NCBI GenBank assembly: GCA_910589415.1
Contig: OU342630.1
Coordinates: 44,796,012-44,860,011, forward strand
Direction of reading: 5' to 3'
DNA from: Malachius bipustulatus
Lineage: Eukaryota; Arthropoda; Insecta; Coleoptera; Melyridae
DNA length: 64,000 bases
Below the pieces are notes generated by a model. It worked only from the letters and a program-made list of their open reading frames with translations. It did no database searches and was not told the DNA's origin. A program made the position numbers and the translations under genes. Positions 45,325 to 56,759 of the stretch are shown piece after piece; the stretch's first letter is position 1, and every line of letters begins with the position of its first letter.

Positions 45325-46927
45325 TGGCTATAAATGTTTTAGAGAGAAAGGTTAGTTAGATAATAGCTGGCCACACACACAGAGGTTAACCCGCCTGTTC
45401 TAACCGCTGCAGATAAGTCTGCCGGTTTAATCCGCCACAGATCAAAACCATCGTGGTCCACTAACGCAAAACAAAAATGAACAGATCAGTCTTCCACAGT
45501 TGATCTGTCACACGCCAAATCGCTTGTTAGTGGGCAAAACCCACAGATTTATCCGCGGATTAAACTGAAACTGTGGAATTTCGGTTTGATGAAAGTTTTG
45601 TTTTGACATGCGTCATAAACTGCAAGAATAATAATAATAATAATGCTTAAAATGTTTCGTAATAAAAAAAGGTTCTTTGCTGTGAAATAATAGTTTATGC
45701 AAACAATAATGGAAAATAAGGGTGTCACAAAGAGACCTTTTAAATGGGTTAAAAGTTATTTGCTTAAGAAAAAGCAACTCAACTTATATTCTACTAATAA
45801 TAAGAGCTAAGAGCAAATGATCCTGCAAATGATTACTTCCGGAAACATCCATCTAAGATTTTGTATTTTCTTACTAACAAAATTTTGATCATGACTTGCA
45901 GTAGGTACTTAATAAAGTTCATTGTAAGCTTTCTTTTTTTGAATTTTTATTCGTGTAATCTTTGCTTTCAGTTTTCCATAAAGCGGGATGCTCTTTGTAA
46001 ACTTGTATGAGTTTTGTTAGAAAAGAGAACAGCCCTTTCGGAAGACATATTCAATAAACTTTGACGATTAAAAAAACCTTCTTGTGCATCAATCGCAGAA
46101 ATAGTGTATTTTTATGCGATTCAATTATGAATATTTTCACCGCTTTTTAAATTGGATTTCTGAAACTTTCCATAGTCAGGTCATATTCGCGTAGTGGTTT
46201 ACTGAGAAAATTTCACGCCATCAATTTTCAGCCAATAAAGTACGAGCATTGCTTACCGTTGCCATGGTTATTTGTGTATTATATCGGAAATTTTCTCCTG
46301 CAGGGGTAAGCTGGAGAGTATTATAGTGGAAATTTTTTTGACGTTTAATAGTGACAAACCGGATCTTTACAAATGTCAACTGTTGACTGTTGCTGTGATT
46401 AATATTAATCAACCAATACGTTTTGTTAAAGTTTCTATTATAATTTAATATTAAAGTGATGTTTTCGCGTATTACCACGTATGAAATCACGGATTCACTA
46501 TCCAAAAAATGATCTGAAGAAACCTAATTTATACCTAATTTAGTAATTCTATGTGAAATAGGTAGGTACTTACAAAATTTTTCGGATTAACTCACGGCGA
46601 ATTCATGGGGGTTCGACCACTTTATCTTTATAATTAATTGTATGGCACTTTTTGTTGGTAGAATCCATCTGCTGAGCAAATCCTCGCGCTTTGGAAAGAA
46701 TGGCATCTAATCAATATTAATCATAATTACTATTGTAAAGCAATTGTCGACTTATCATTATCAAAAACCACACTCGGCTGATGAAGTTTAGAAACTAAAA
46801 TTTGTGTTTGACAGGGCTAATAATGGCGGCGCAGTTATTAAACGTCAGTTTGGCGTTGTTACGCCGCCATGTCATATTTTTATTTAGCAATTAAATTGTA
46901 ATTTTTCTATTCAAAACTAATTTTGTT

Positions 46928-47120
46928 GTGAAATTTTCTTTCCAAATACCACTCGAAATCAAATTATACCAGGAAATTTTGTTCTCGCTCACGAATATTT
47001 TAAGAAAATTATCCCTCGCCTTCGGCTCGCGATAATTTTCAAAATATTCGTGAGCTCGAAAAAATTTCCGGAAATAATTTGACCTCTAGTGGTATTACAT
47101 GTGAAAATTTCATTTCATTT
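46928..47120. repeat. Small hairpin-forming element, about 190 bp
   Basis: GAAATTTTCTTTCC, TACCACTCGA, then CTCACGAATATTTTAAGAAA pair with TTTTCAAAATATTCGTGAG, TAGTGGTA and GAAAATTTC on the other side of a short loop (CCCTCGCCTTCGGCTCGCG). Nearly the whole unit is paired. Confidence 0.75.
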
Positions 47121-47219
47121 AGTTTGAACGCGTCCCTTAGAATGGATTTTTAAATTTAACAAAATAAAAAAAAATTGCAAATTTATTTTTTTTTTCCTTT
47201 TCCTGTGTCCGCCACTGGC

Positions 47220-48560
47220 TAACTTTACTTAAAAAATACTATTCTTTACACTACCTTTAATAAATTCGCAAAAAGTGAAAGGGGAATTTTTAAAACCGAA
47301 AATTTGAAATTTTAGAGGAACGTGTAAATGTAAAAATATTCGAATATCTCCGCCATTTTTCTTATTTGCTTCTTGAAATTTTTCAGAGTTAGGGGTTATT
47401 CGTATAGTTGTCTACTGGAAAAACTTCAGCTCAATTCCTTCAAAAAAGGCTCATAAACGGTTATAGAAATTTAGCCATTTTTACTCTTTTCCTACCCACG
47501 CCACTGGCTTATTAATGAAAAATATGCAAATTTTACTGCATTAACTCAAATTTAATGCAGTATCGTGTTAATTTGGTTTAAATTTGTTTTTCTAACTTGC
47601 TTATAGGTAGGTAGGTATACGGGTTCCAAATCTGGCAATTTTTTCTAAAATTGAAAAGGCCGCCATTTTGAAACGGTTCGATTTTACTCAAATACAGTAC
47701 CAGATGACTTCTTGCGGCTATCTTACTCATAAAAAAATTTCAGCCCCCTAGATTGAAAACTGCGACCAGAAACCGTGCCTCATAGACGGTTTTTATTTTT
47801 AATTTGGAGGGACACCCTGTAGAAATAACGCAGCTTTAGGAAATTTTTTTTACGAAAATCAAATGTCATTTTGAAGTTTCACAAGAATAAAAAATTTCGT
47901 TCACTAATCTTTAAATATGAAGCTACAGCACCGGTTTTAAAATTTTAGAGAAATAAACATCATATGAAAAAAATATTAATATCTCCGCCATTTTTCTTAT
48001 TTACTTCTTGAAACTTTTAAGGGTTAAAGGATATTAGTGTACTTGCCTACTGTGAAAATTTCAGTTCAATTTCTTTAAAAATGAACTCATAAACGGTTAT
48101 AGAAATTTAGACATTTTTACCCTTTTCCTACCCACGCCACTGGCTTATTAATATAAATAATGCCAATTTTATTGCTTTAATTCAAATTTCAAATAGTTTT
48201 CTTCCAATCTTGTTAATTTTATTTTAAAGTTTTATTGCCATCTTGCTCATACAGGGACTCAAAAAATAGCAAATTTCCCAAAAATTCAAATGACTGTCAT
48301 TTTGAAACGGCTTGGCCGATTTTGCTCAAGTGCAATACCAGACCACTTCTTGTGGATATCTTACTCCCACAAAAATTTCAGCTTCCTAGATTGAAAACTG
48401 CAACCTGAAATGATACCACAACAACCGGATTCCTGGAATTTTGAAGGGACACCCTGTAGAAGTGTCTCGACTTTTGAGAATTTTTTCAACGAAAATCTAA
48501 CATCATTCCAATGTTTTATAAGGATTCAAAATTTCGTTCACTAATCGTCAAAGATAAAGC
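47220..48560. repeat. Diverged tandem duplication, about 635-bp unit
   Basis: ATCTCCGCCATTTTTCTTAT occurs near 47347 and 47981. TTTTCCTACCCACGCCACTG, then GCTTATTAAT, occurs near 47492 and 48125, and GGGACACCCTGTAGAA near 47810 and 48448. The two full units differ by many substitutions; a third begins near 48480. Confidence 0.8.
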
Positions 48561-49264
48561 TACAGGAGCGTTTTTAAAATCGTAATTTCGCGTTTTTGAT
48601 GAAATATATAAATATATAAATATATATATATACCTATATCGTGGGCAGGTGAATTTTGGAAAACCACTTTTTCGTGATCTGGGGGTCATGATCGGTGGAC
48701 ATTTGATGAGTTTGGGTGATTTTCGAAAAGTGATGTCGTCCTCAATAGTGTATTTTTTTGTTAAAAAATACACTAAAAATGTGTGTACGAACTGTCTGTT
48801 AATTGACGGCCGAAGTTTTCATCCGCAGTGCAAACTGGCAGACAAGTCTGCACAGACTAAATCTGGCACGGCGATTACACACTAACACAAGGATTAAACC
48901 GTAAGTTTCGACCGCCCCGTTCCAAACTGGCAAATCAACCTCTGTGTGTATGGCCAGCTAAATTTGTTAAGATTGAAAAACTGCTGCGGTTAGAGAGATT
49001 TCAAGTTTGTTATTATCTCATTTTCAATAAAATCGAGACAAAGTTTTTCATTTGTGACGTCATTTTCGTCATAGCCCGTAATTTTTGTCATTTTCGTCAT
49101 TTTCGTCATTTTCGTAATAGGCAAAACTTAATACACTCATGGACAAAATCGTCGCTTGTTTTAATTTGTATGCTAAAATCTAAAAAAAAAATCCTAATGA
49201 TATAAGTTAGGTACTGATACTCTTTATTAGGTAGCTGGTAGCCTAGAAACAACAACAAAAATAA

Positions 49265-49371
49265 TAATTAATTCATAATGAATTGTAGGTCAATGAGTAT
49301 AAGCACATAGAGTGCAATTACTAGCCTGTTAGGTGGGTTCGGAGAATTCCTCCATCGCCCATAACAGTTGT
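49265..49371. repeat. 107-bp perfect inverted repeat, left arm (approximate bounds)
   Basis: From about ATTAATTCATAATGAATTGT to GCCCATAACAGTTGTCA. I find no mismatch with the arm at about 49649-49755. Between the arms lie about 270 bp of different character. Confidence 0.88.
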
Positions 49372-49648
49372 CATGATGGCAGTGCCCGAAACTCCAACTA
49401 GAGAGTTTGCCTCCGCATCCAACAGCAGAGCCTTCCAGAGTACCAATACCAAATCAAGCACAGACACGTGTTTCGTTCTACTGGAACTCATCAGTGTGCT
49501 GCATCTGGAGTGTCTGGAGGTTGCTGTCGGATGAACGGAAGCCGGGGCCTCTTAAGGCAACAATTAACACGGAACTCCGTGTGGTGTAAAATAGAGCGAC
49601 ATCTAGCGGCCAGTTCAAAGAACTAACCGTGAGTTCACCCTAAATTGA

Positions 49649-49755
49649 CAACTGTTATGGGCGATGGAGGAATTCTCCGAACCCACCTAACAGGCTAGTA
49701 ATTGCACTCTATGTGCTTATACTCATTGACCTACAATTCATTATGAATTAATCGT
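49649..49755. repeat. 107-bp perfect inverted repeat, right arm (approximate bounds)
   Basis: TGACAACTGTTATGGGCGAT through to CATTATGAATTAAT, exact reverse complement of the left arm. Perfect identity over this length points to recent formation or gene conversion. Confidence 0.88.
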
Positions 49756-49814
49756 TGAGTATACTTGCCTTCTGTCTTCTTCAAAATAATAATTGACTTC
49801 CTGCATAAACTTCC

Positions 49815-50160
49815 CGTCAGGAATCCCACCAATATTCTGAGACGTCACTCACTGAGGTACCTAGAGGAATATCTTCGACCTCTCTCGGTTGAAGTTCCCG
49901 AGGAGTTCTTTGGTTTGCCTTAACCCTGAGAGGTTCCCCCAATGGATTTCTCTCAGTTTTCGCCTTCCTTTCGGAAGTCTGCCTTTCTGAATGTGTCTTC
50001 GAAACCACAGAATAGTTCTGCTCCGGTAAAGGATATGTTGTTGCTCCTTTTCTTGCCAACAACTTAATTTCTCTCAATTCCAGTATGACCGAGCATCCAT
50101 TCGAGGTGAATTGTATGCATGTTCTAATAACCAGTTGACGTGTAATCCACTGTGTTATGA
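49815..50160 (-). pseudogene. Non-LTR retrotransposon RNase H relic
   Basis: Reading the minus strand in two frames gives IHLEWMLGHTGIE followed, after a shift, by LLARKGATTYPLPE. This is the common ending of the RNase H domain in jockey/I/R1-type elements (..W.PGH.GI.GNE.AD.LARKGA..). The 86-codon open frame at 49817-50077 covers only the end of it. Confidence 0.65.
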
Positions 50161-50161
50161 C

Positions 50162-50410
50162 CAGGGGCCTGTTTTACAAAAATATGAGTTATTAATAATA
50201 GTCGATTTTTATCATTAAAAATTTTGTAAAACACAGACCGACTAATATAATTGCAATATACTATTATTAATAGTTAATTAACCTATTACTTCATAGATTA
50301 TTAATTACAATTATTATTTTGAGAAACTATTGAAAATCACTCATATTATTATTATGAGCTTTATTTATTGAGTAATATTGAATAATAGTGTTTTTTAAAA
50401 CAGGCCCCTG
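50162..50410. repeat. hAT-type MITE, 249 bp
   Basis: Ends CAGGGGCCTGTTTTA and TAAAACAGGCCCCTG. Arms extend inward (ATATGAGTTATTAATAATAG / CTATTATTCAATATTACTCA). CAGGGG ends are usual for hAT elements, but I could not find an 8-bp target duplication, so the class is inference. Confidence 0.75.
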
Positions 50411-50687
50411 ATGTTTTTTTCGGATAGTTGTAGGTAACTATTATCTGTGCATATGGCCAATAATAGACTTTTGTAATTTTTCTTCTTTGTCTATTCATGC
50501 GGAATCCGAAAACAAAAGAATAAATGGGGCATTCTAGTTAAAATATCGCAGTTGTCAACGACTTCCGATATAATCGTCAAAGTTTTGGAAATATTTCATG
50601 TCTAAACAGATCACAAGTCCGTATAGGTACCCAAATATAAATTTTCTGAAAAATATTCCTTATACAGTAAGGACGTTTACAGTCCCC

Positions 50688-51004
50688 CCTTCCTTAAATT
50701 TTGAACCGAGTGAGAAAAGAACTCTCTTACTGAAACTAAATTCAATGGTACAAGTTTTAATACTTTTTTATGTATAACTGATGTTTCAAATGTCAAGGAT
50801 GACGTTTCAGTCATGGGGGGTTCATATAAGACCTCATTTTGAAAGTATTTCAAATATCTACACTAAAATTTTATTCGTTTTTAATTTTGACAGCTTAGAG
50901 ACTACACATCAATTTCACGTAAAAGTAAGTAAAACTATTCATGTTATTGAAATTAGTTTTTGCACCAAAGTTCGATCTCACTCGGCTCATAATTTAAAGG
51001 AAGG
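50688..51004. repeat. MITE-like inverted-repeat element, about 317 bp
   Basis: CCTTCCTTAAATTTTGAACC then GAGTGAGA pairs with TCTCACTCGGCTCATAATTT then AAAGGAAGG. The 120-codon frame at 50781-51143 overlaps the right arm and is not a convincing gene. Confidence 0.7.
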
Positions 51005-51159
51005 AAATTATACACTTTATAGTAATAATAATAAACTTCATATAAACATTTTATATACTTTTGAAATGAGGTCTCACATGAGCACCTGTGCCTCTCAAAG
51101 TTTTAAGGTTGACAGAGACTGCAATGTAATTTTTGACAGTTAAAACATTTTTTTGTGCA

Positions 51160-51290
51160 ACTGCCATTAAAAGTCACACTTTTAACGACAGCTAACAGGG
51201 TTAAAAGTGATTGCTTACATGGAAGCGTGTTGAAAGTACTTTTAACACTAGTGTTAAAAGTACTTTACAACACTCGTGTTAAAAGTAATT
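51160..51290. repeat. Cluster of TTAAAAGT/ACTTTTAA words
   Basis: Six exact or near-exact copies in both orientations within 130 bp, including the palindrome-like ACTTTTAACACTAGTGTTAAAAGT arrangement (51233-51256). It can form small hairpins; function unknown. Confidence 0.6.
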
Positions 51291-52189
51291 CTATCTACTT
51301 TTTCTGTACTTACATTCTCTCATTGAACTACATTTTCTCATGATGGAAGCAGACAGAATTATAGGTAGTAAGATTTTTTCATATTCTCTCTATTACTGGC
51401 AAACATATTAATAAAAAATAAGTACCTCGTCAAGTATTCAAGACAATAATAATTGTTCAGAAATTGCAATTAATAATAATTATTTTAACGTCTCTTTTAT
51501 TTGTATGCACGCATTTGTTAGTAACCATAGCGTCGGCAACGGTTGCTATGCATAGTACATTTGTACTTATCTGCAATATTTTAAAATGCAATTTGAAGTT
51601 GAGTGTCAGTCTAAATTCATCAATTTTGTTATCATAATAGAGCAGTTTTACAAAAACCATTGTATGATATTCGTCTTAAAAGTGATTTTATTTATTCGTG
51701 AAAATTGTTCAATTCGCTCCGCTACGCTTCGCTCATTTCACAAACCTTTTCACTCATATACAGTGAGAACTACATAACGCGGAACATCAGAAAAAATATG
51801 ACGCAGTCTAATTAACGTTGTTGAACCATTTAAAATGGAACATAGCGAAATCAATGCATTTCCAACAAAGCCGCTACAATACGTTAACAATACCGTAGTT
51901 ATGGTTACGTTCGAGCATTGTTGAATTTAGCATTAGTGAGTTATTTAAAATAGAACATAGGGATTCTGTATTGAAAGTCAATGCAATAAATCATTTTTTA
52001 ATTAAAACGAAATTATTTCAAAATATAAAAAAGTGTAACTGTATACTAAGTATTTTATAAAGAAACAATATAATTGTAAATTAAATACTGCAGAGTGTTA
52101 ATTATTCTAAAATAGTATCAAAGATCCGTTGACTATAGGCAAGTGTCCTAAAAAATTATTGTAGAATCAATACATTTATCGTATTTCTG

Positions 52190-52512
52190 TACTGTTCAGG
52201 AGATATTTCTTCGCAGCTCTTCTTCTCCTTTGTTTGAGCTTTTCAATGTGGTAGATAGAAACGATGTTAGTAACTGATTACTTGACTTTTCTCCAGTAAA
52301 AAAATCCAAGTATGTTAAGTCTGGTGACCTGGGCGGCCACTTAATTACTCCATCTCTTCCTATCCATCTACCGGGAAACTTAGCATTTTAAGCAATTGTC
52401 GAACTTGCCGGGAAAAATTGGAAGCTGTAACATTTTGTTGGTACCACAAAGGGCCTTCTACTTGTAGATTATTTATGGTCGGAATGATTCTTCCTTGCAG
52501 TGGCTGCAAGAT
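52190..52512 (-). pseudogene. Mariner-like transposase relic (C-terminal part)
   Basis: On the minus strand, GPLWYQQNVTASNFSRQVRQ is followed after a one-base shift by FPGRWIGRDGVIKWPPRSPD and LTYLDFF. It ends near IEKLKQRRRRAAKKYLL. W.QQDGAPPH..., then FPGRWIGR.G...WPPRSPDLTPLDFFLWG, is the hallmark of a mariner-like DDE transposase, the last part lying before the third catalytic acid in many families. The second catalytic D in QQD is N here. The relic is inactive and truncated. Confidence 0.8.
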
Positions 52513-52920
52513 ATAGTCCAATAAAGTCTAAAAAGTCATACGTATCGATTAAGAATACACATCCTTTTGATAATTCGATTTATTTTGTTTCATATGCGTG
52601 GTTTTTATAGTAACCGTCCAGTTTGTCTAAACACTCCATCCCGCATAAATAAGTATACGTCAACATTGGTTTTGAATGAGAATTAAATGCACAACACAGA
52701 GGATAGAATGTCATTACGTAAATAAATTTTATGTAGTTGTCAGTGGCTCTCAAACTGACGTAAGCGCTTCAATTCATTGTTTGAATGATTCCTTCAAAAA
52801 TTTACGCTCGTTCACAACTTGGCAATTAACTGTTTGACATTTTCTGGTGAAATTAAAAATATTAATTCGGACGGTTAGTGTGACGTCACATCTGACTTTT
52901 TAAAGTTAATCCTACTATAT
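52512..52920. repeat. Dispersed repeat, family C copy 2, about 409 bp
   Basis: Reverse complement of 35316-35729. It lies directly upstream of the transposase relic inside the mariner-like ends. Confidence 0.85.
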
Positions 52921-53280
52921 GAGTGTTAACCATTTCAGCCCACACATTCACTTTCTATGGATACTGTGTCCTGTAGTGACAAGGTACCAGCGCAAATTTT
53001 CAACTTCACATAAAGAAGACACACTGCATGCGGTGTACCATGTGCATAAATTTCAATTTTCTCATCAGCTGTACACATTTTTGATGAATTAAGTAACTAC
53101 CTACGCTAGTATGTAACTGACGACAAGTTTTACTCATAAACGTCAAATTAATAATTTAATCTGAAGTGGGGGGTTATTGCAAAACCATTAACGACCTTGC
53201 CCAGCAACGAATCGATCTCCATAGCAATACTTCACAAGCTCATCTCCTATGTTCCGTCTTAAAAAAACTCTCACTGTATA

Positions 53281-54143
53281 AAGGCGGGCGGCCATTGCGC
53301 GCGAAGCTAAGCTAAGTGAAGCAGAGCTAAGATTTTTATAAATTAGCTCCTATGTAATCTTATGAACGCGCGGCAATTGATGCGAAACTAAACGAAGATG
53401 TGCTAGCGAAGATAAACTAATTTTTAAATCTTCGCTGGCTTTAGCTTGAGACAGGTCCGAGCGAATATTCCTTAGCTTATTAGCTCAGTTTCGTATGCAC
53501 GTATGTCGTAGAAAGGTATACAATAAAAATAAATAAAAATATCTGAATTAGTTATTGTAGGTAATGTATTTTATATTAAAGAAAATACCTTAAGCAAATT
53601 GCTAGTCCTTCCTTGCTCCCAATGGTTTTTCGAAAATTACTGACTTGCTTTTTGATGTCTTCAGAAATCATCTCGTGCAAATCATAAAATTGAGGGCATG
53701 TCACTCTGAAGTAGTTCTTGAACCTTTCATCTGATAATTTATTTATTAATTTATGAAATTCGCCAAAAGTTTCTCTTCTTTTCAGATAACCACTTGTATT
53801 TGTATTTGTATATTGAGGGTGATCATAAGTTACTGCGACCTAAAAGATCTATTTGATCTAAAAGATCTAAAACCACTTATCCAGTACTTCTTTTTCTTCT
53901 TTTTCGAACATAACAATGCCATTTTCTGATTTTCTTCAAAATTTAATTCGTCAGAATCCGAACTTAAATCTAATAATTAACAACAATTGATGGTTCATAG
54001 CTCCACGTACGTTGTTCTTAAACTAAACAATATTTTTTGGGATATTCGCTTCCAGTGGCCGAGTTTACTTCGCTTCTCTTAGCTTAACTCAGCTTTAGTT
54101 CGTTTCGCTTAGCTTAGCTTCGCGCGCAATGGCCGCCCGCCTT
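53281..54143. repeat. Inverted-repeat element, about 863 bp, GC-rich ends
   Basis: Left AAGGCGGGCGGCCATTGCGC then GCGAAGCTAAGCTAAG, right CTTAGCTTAGCTTCGCGCGC then AATGGCCGCCCGCCTT, paired for about 40 bases and more loosely beyond. AGCTAAG words repeat inside both arms. It abuts the mariner-like element almost exactly. No transposase seen. Confidence 0.82.
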
Positions 54144-54546
54144 AAAACTTCACTTTTAACACTAATATCATAAATAGCTATTATGTCAAAATGTTGGACG
54201 TTAACTTTGACGGCCATTAAACTAATAATAACTGTTACTTATTGTTACTTATATTATTATTTTGACACATGAGACATTTACAATAATTCACAATAATTGA
54301 CAATTACCTCATTTCCATTGTAACATGAAAGCCGGCCGTCATTCTATTTACGACGAAAATTATTATTTTTAAAATTTCTTAAATAATTATTAACGATTCT
54401 ATACAATTGCATTAAAAATGTGTACACTACGATCGCGTCATTCTTTAACGTCCTCGAGATTGCCTGAACGTGGCCGCAAGCGGCCTCGGCTGCGGTTGCA
54501 ATCTTCCTCTCGGAGATTTCACGAAGTATTTCGCGACTTACAGCTA

Positions 54547-54760
54547 ATATTATAAATGCTCATTAGGCTAACGGGCAGATTTCTGTGCTCGTTTTTGAAG
54601 CTAATATCGACGTCAAATGACTTTTATTAACATTGTTGTAATTACTTTCCTATCAAGAATAGATAAGTTAAAAAAATTTCCACTTAGACTCGATACCTTC
54701 TTCAGAATCGCTACAGAAATATGTCCGTTAACTTAATCAGCCTTTATAGTACCCGCTGTT
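54547..54760. repeat. Small MITE, family E copy 2
   Basis: Left ATATTATAAATGCTCATTAG, then GCTAACGGGCAGATTTCTGT, pairs with right ACAGAAATATGTCCGTTAAC then TTAATCAGCCTTTATAGTA. Shares ACGTCGATATTAGCTTCAAA (in complement) with copy 1 at 45.1 kb. Confidence 0.75.
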
Positions 54761-56235
54761 AGAGCGACAACTATTTCGTCCACTGTATAGAAATCTTGTA
54801 TTTTTTTCCCTGCAACAAAACAACAATCAACTTGGAACTAAATTTAAAATTTCCTGGCATCATTTTTATGATTTATATTTCGACTTTTCCGCTCATTTCA
54901 ATTAAGCTGTCTAAAAAATGTTGTATGCATCTCGAGCACGAAATTATGGTGCTTGCAGATGAGTTTTTGTCTCCGCTCTCGCTTTGACAAAAAAGGCGTT
55001 GTAAAAAAAAAAAAATTCTCAAGCGTTGTAAAGAGAGGAGGGGGTTTCTATAAACGTCCTCACAACTGCATATTATTTAACTTCTAATGAACAGTTGAGT
55101 GAGTCATCCGTATTTAAAAGCTACATTGTACGGTTATTTCCTGCTCAAATATCCACCTAGCGCATAAAAAGGAACTGAAACCCTTACTTCGTTATCTCAT
55201 GGTTGTTGTGTATGTATAATATATAGCCCAGCATAAGAGATAAATTTTGGAATAGTTATTTATTCGATTTACTTCTAGATTAGAACCTTGTAGAAGCTTG
55301 CTTGCTAAGCCGTATATCACTTATTGTTTCCTAATGTATCTTCCTTCGCAAAGCAAAGCAACTAAAGCAAAACGCTCTATAAATTAAACAAGAGGTAAAC
55401 GAATAACGAATTTAACTAAGCCTAAAGTCAGTACATACATTGTAAGAAAGGGTTTTACTCTCACAAATTATTATTATTGTTTTTACTATAATGTATTAAT
55501 TCAAAAGAAATTTCATTGAAAGTCAGGCTCTCTGAATATATCAATAAGGATCAAAATTATTAATAAATTGGTGTCGTCTTGGACCATTAGCATAACATTT
55601 TAGATACGAGTAGATTTAGTATTAATACTACTTGTTCTTTAACCAGGGTTTTGATTCCCATGATGATGAGTTCGCAAATGAATTTGATGATGGAAACGTA
55701 AGTAGCGATCTAACAAAAAAAATTTATAAGGGTAAATCGTTGAAAAATTAGACAGGATAGAATGTTAATAAAAAAAAAAAAACTGTTTTCATGGATAAAC
55801 TAGCCTGATGACAGTGATAGACTGCATAATTTGTAATAGGTTGGGAAATTACATAAAAAGTTGTTAACGCAATCAGCTGCGTTATTTTTTTTACCTCTGA
55901 AATTTTCCTTCTATATTGTAATATTTATTTCGAGTTTTATTTTCAAAAATGTTTCGATTTTAATTAGTGAAAACAATTTATGGATATCCTATCTTGCTGA
56001 TTTTGCAATTTTTTATTACCCTATTTTACTAACAGCATGATGATAATTATTATACATTTATAGTCTCTATCCTGGAATTATACCTAATATAGGGAATGAA
56101 ATACATTGTTATTCCTGTTCATTAAAAAAAAATGGAAGAAAAAATTTCAATCTTCGTTAAACTTGTTTTCGTAAATCTTCTTGACGAAATAATAGGTCAC
56201 AGCTCATAATATCGATCACAATAATAGCCAAACTG
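54761..56235. other. No gene seen
   Basis: AT-rich non-coding sequence with one 63-codon frame (54796-54987, plus) that has no recognisable motif. Confidence 0.5.
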
Positions 56236-56470
56236 TTGGAGTTTCGGTCAAACGATCTCAAAAGTGCAGCATGGCTTTGTTTGGTCTTGGATGGTACTTG
56301 GATGGGTGACCAAAATTATAGTGGTAAAAAAAAAGTTCCGTGACCGATCGTGCTCCGGGAGGTACGTTAAAAAGGGGGTCACAGCTGCTTCACAGCAGTC
56401 GTTAAGTTATGTCAGAGGCCCTTGAGGCTACTTGAAAACTTCTGACACTTGGGCTTTACCACCGCCATAC
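56236..56470 (+). mobile_element. 5S-rRNA-derived SINE-like unit
   Basis: The head resembles the internal control region of 5S rRNA: CGATCTCAAAAGTGCAGCAT, then GGTACTTGGATGGGTGACCA (compare GATCTCGGAAGCTAAGCAG... GTACTTGGATGGGAGACC in animal 5S rRNA). The body (GACCGATCGTGCTCCGGGAG, GTCACAGCTGCTTCACAGCA, ATGTCAGAGGCCCTTGAGGC) is unrelated to 5S, and an A/T-rich tail follows. The fit is to a SINE3-type element with a 5S polymerase III promoter. It is not a true 5S gene. Confidence 0.68.
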
Positions 56471-56759
56471 AATATTTATTTATTTTTTACATCTCATTTA
56501 ATAAATTTATTTTTAATATTTTATATCAATATATTAATGCCTATATTCTCAAAAAATTACGAACCGATATAAGCTCTAAAATAATTTAATAAATGGGATG
56601 GCGATATGAAGTTAAAAGTAAGTATATATTACAGTGAGATTGTGATAAATTATTGATCAAGTAGTTAGTTAATTTGAAAAATATGAGTTTGAAAGTATTT
56701 TCAAATAAATATGTTATTATGCGTCGCATTTTATATGTACCTACACTTGTTGAAAGGTA

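Larger units (their letters stand above)
45366..48961. repeat. 3.6-kb inverted-repeat element with no transposase
   Basis: Left end TAGCTGGCCACACACACAGAGG pairs with right end CCTCTGTGTGTATGGCCAGCTA; AAGTCTGCCGGTTTAATCC on the left is echoed by the right arm near 48840-48900. In between there is no ORF above 94 codons. The interior contains a hairpin unit (46928-47120) and a diverged tandem duplication (47220-48560). Confidence 0.65.
51761..53276 (-). mobile_element. Degraded mariner-like element with TA duplication, about 1.5 kb
   Basis: Ends CAGTGAGAACTACATAACGC and the complement of TTCCGTCTTAAAAAAACTCTCACTG, sharing CAGTGAGA and GGAACAT, with TA on both sides (51759-51760, 53277-53278). 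Inside is a transposase relic on the minus strand (52190-52512) and a family C repeat (52512-52920). Length and TA target suit Tc1/mariner-like transposons. Confidence 0.65.

Noticed and set aside
50781..51143. 120-codon plus-strand ORF as a host gene
   Set aside because: It overlaps an inverted-repeat arm, has AT-driven composition and no recognisable motif.
56236..56470. 5S rRNA gene
   Set aside because: Only internal-promoter words match; the rest departs from 5S and the terminal stem is absent.
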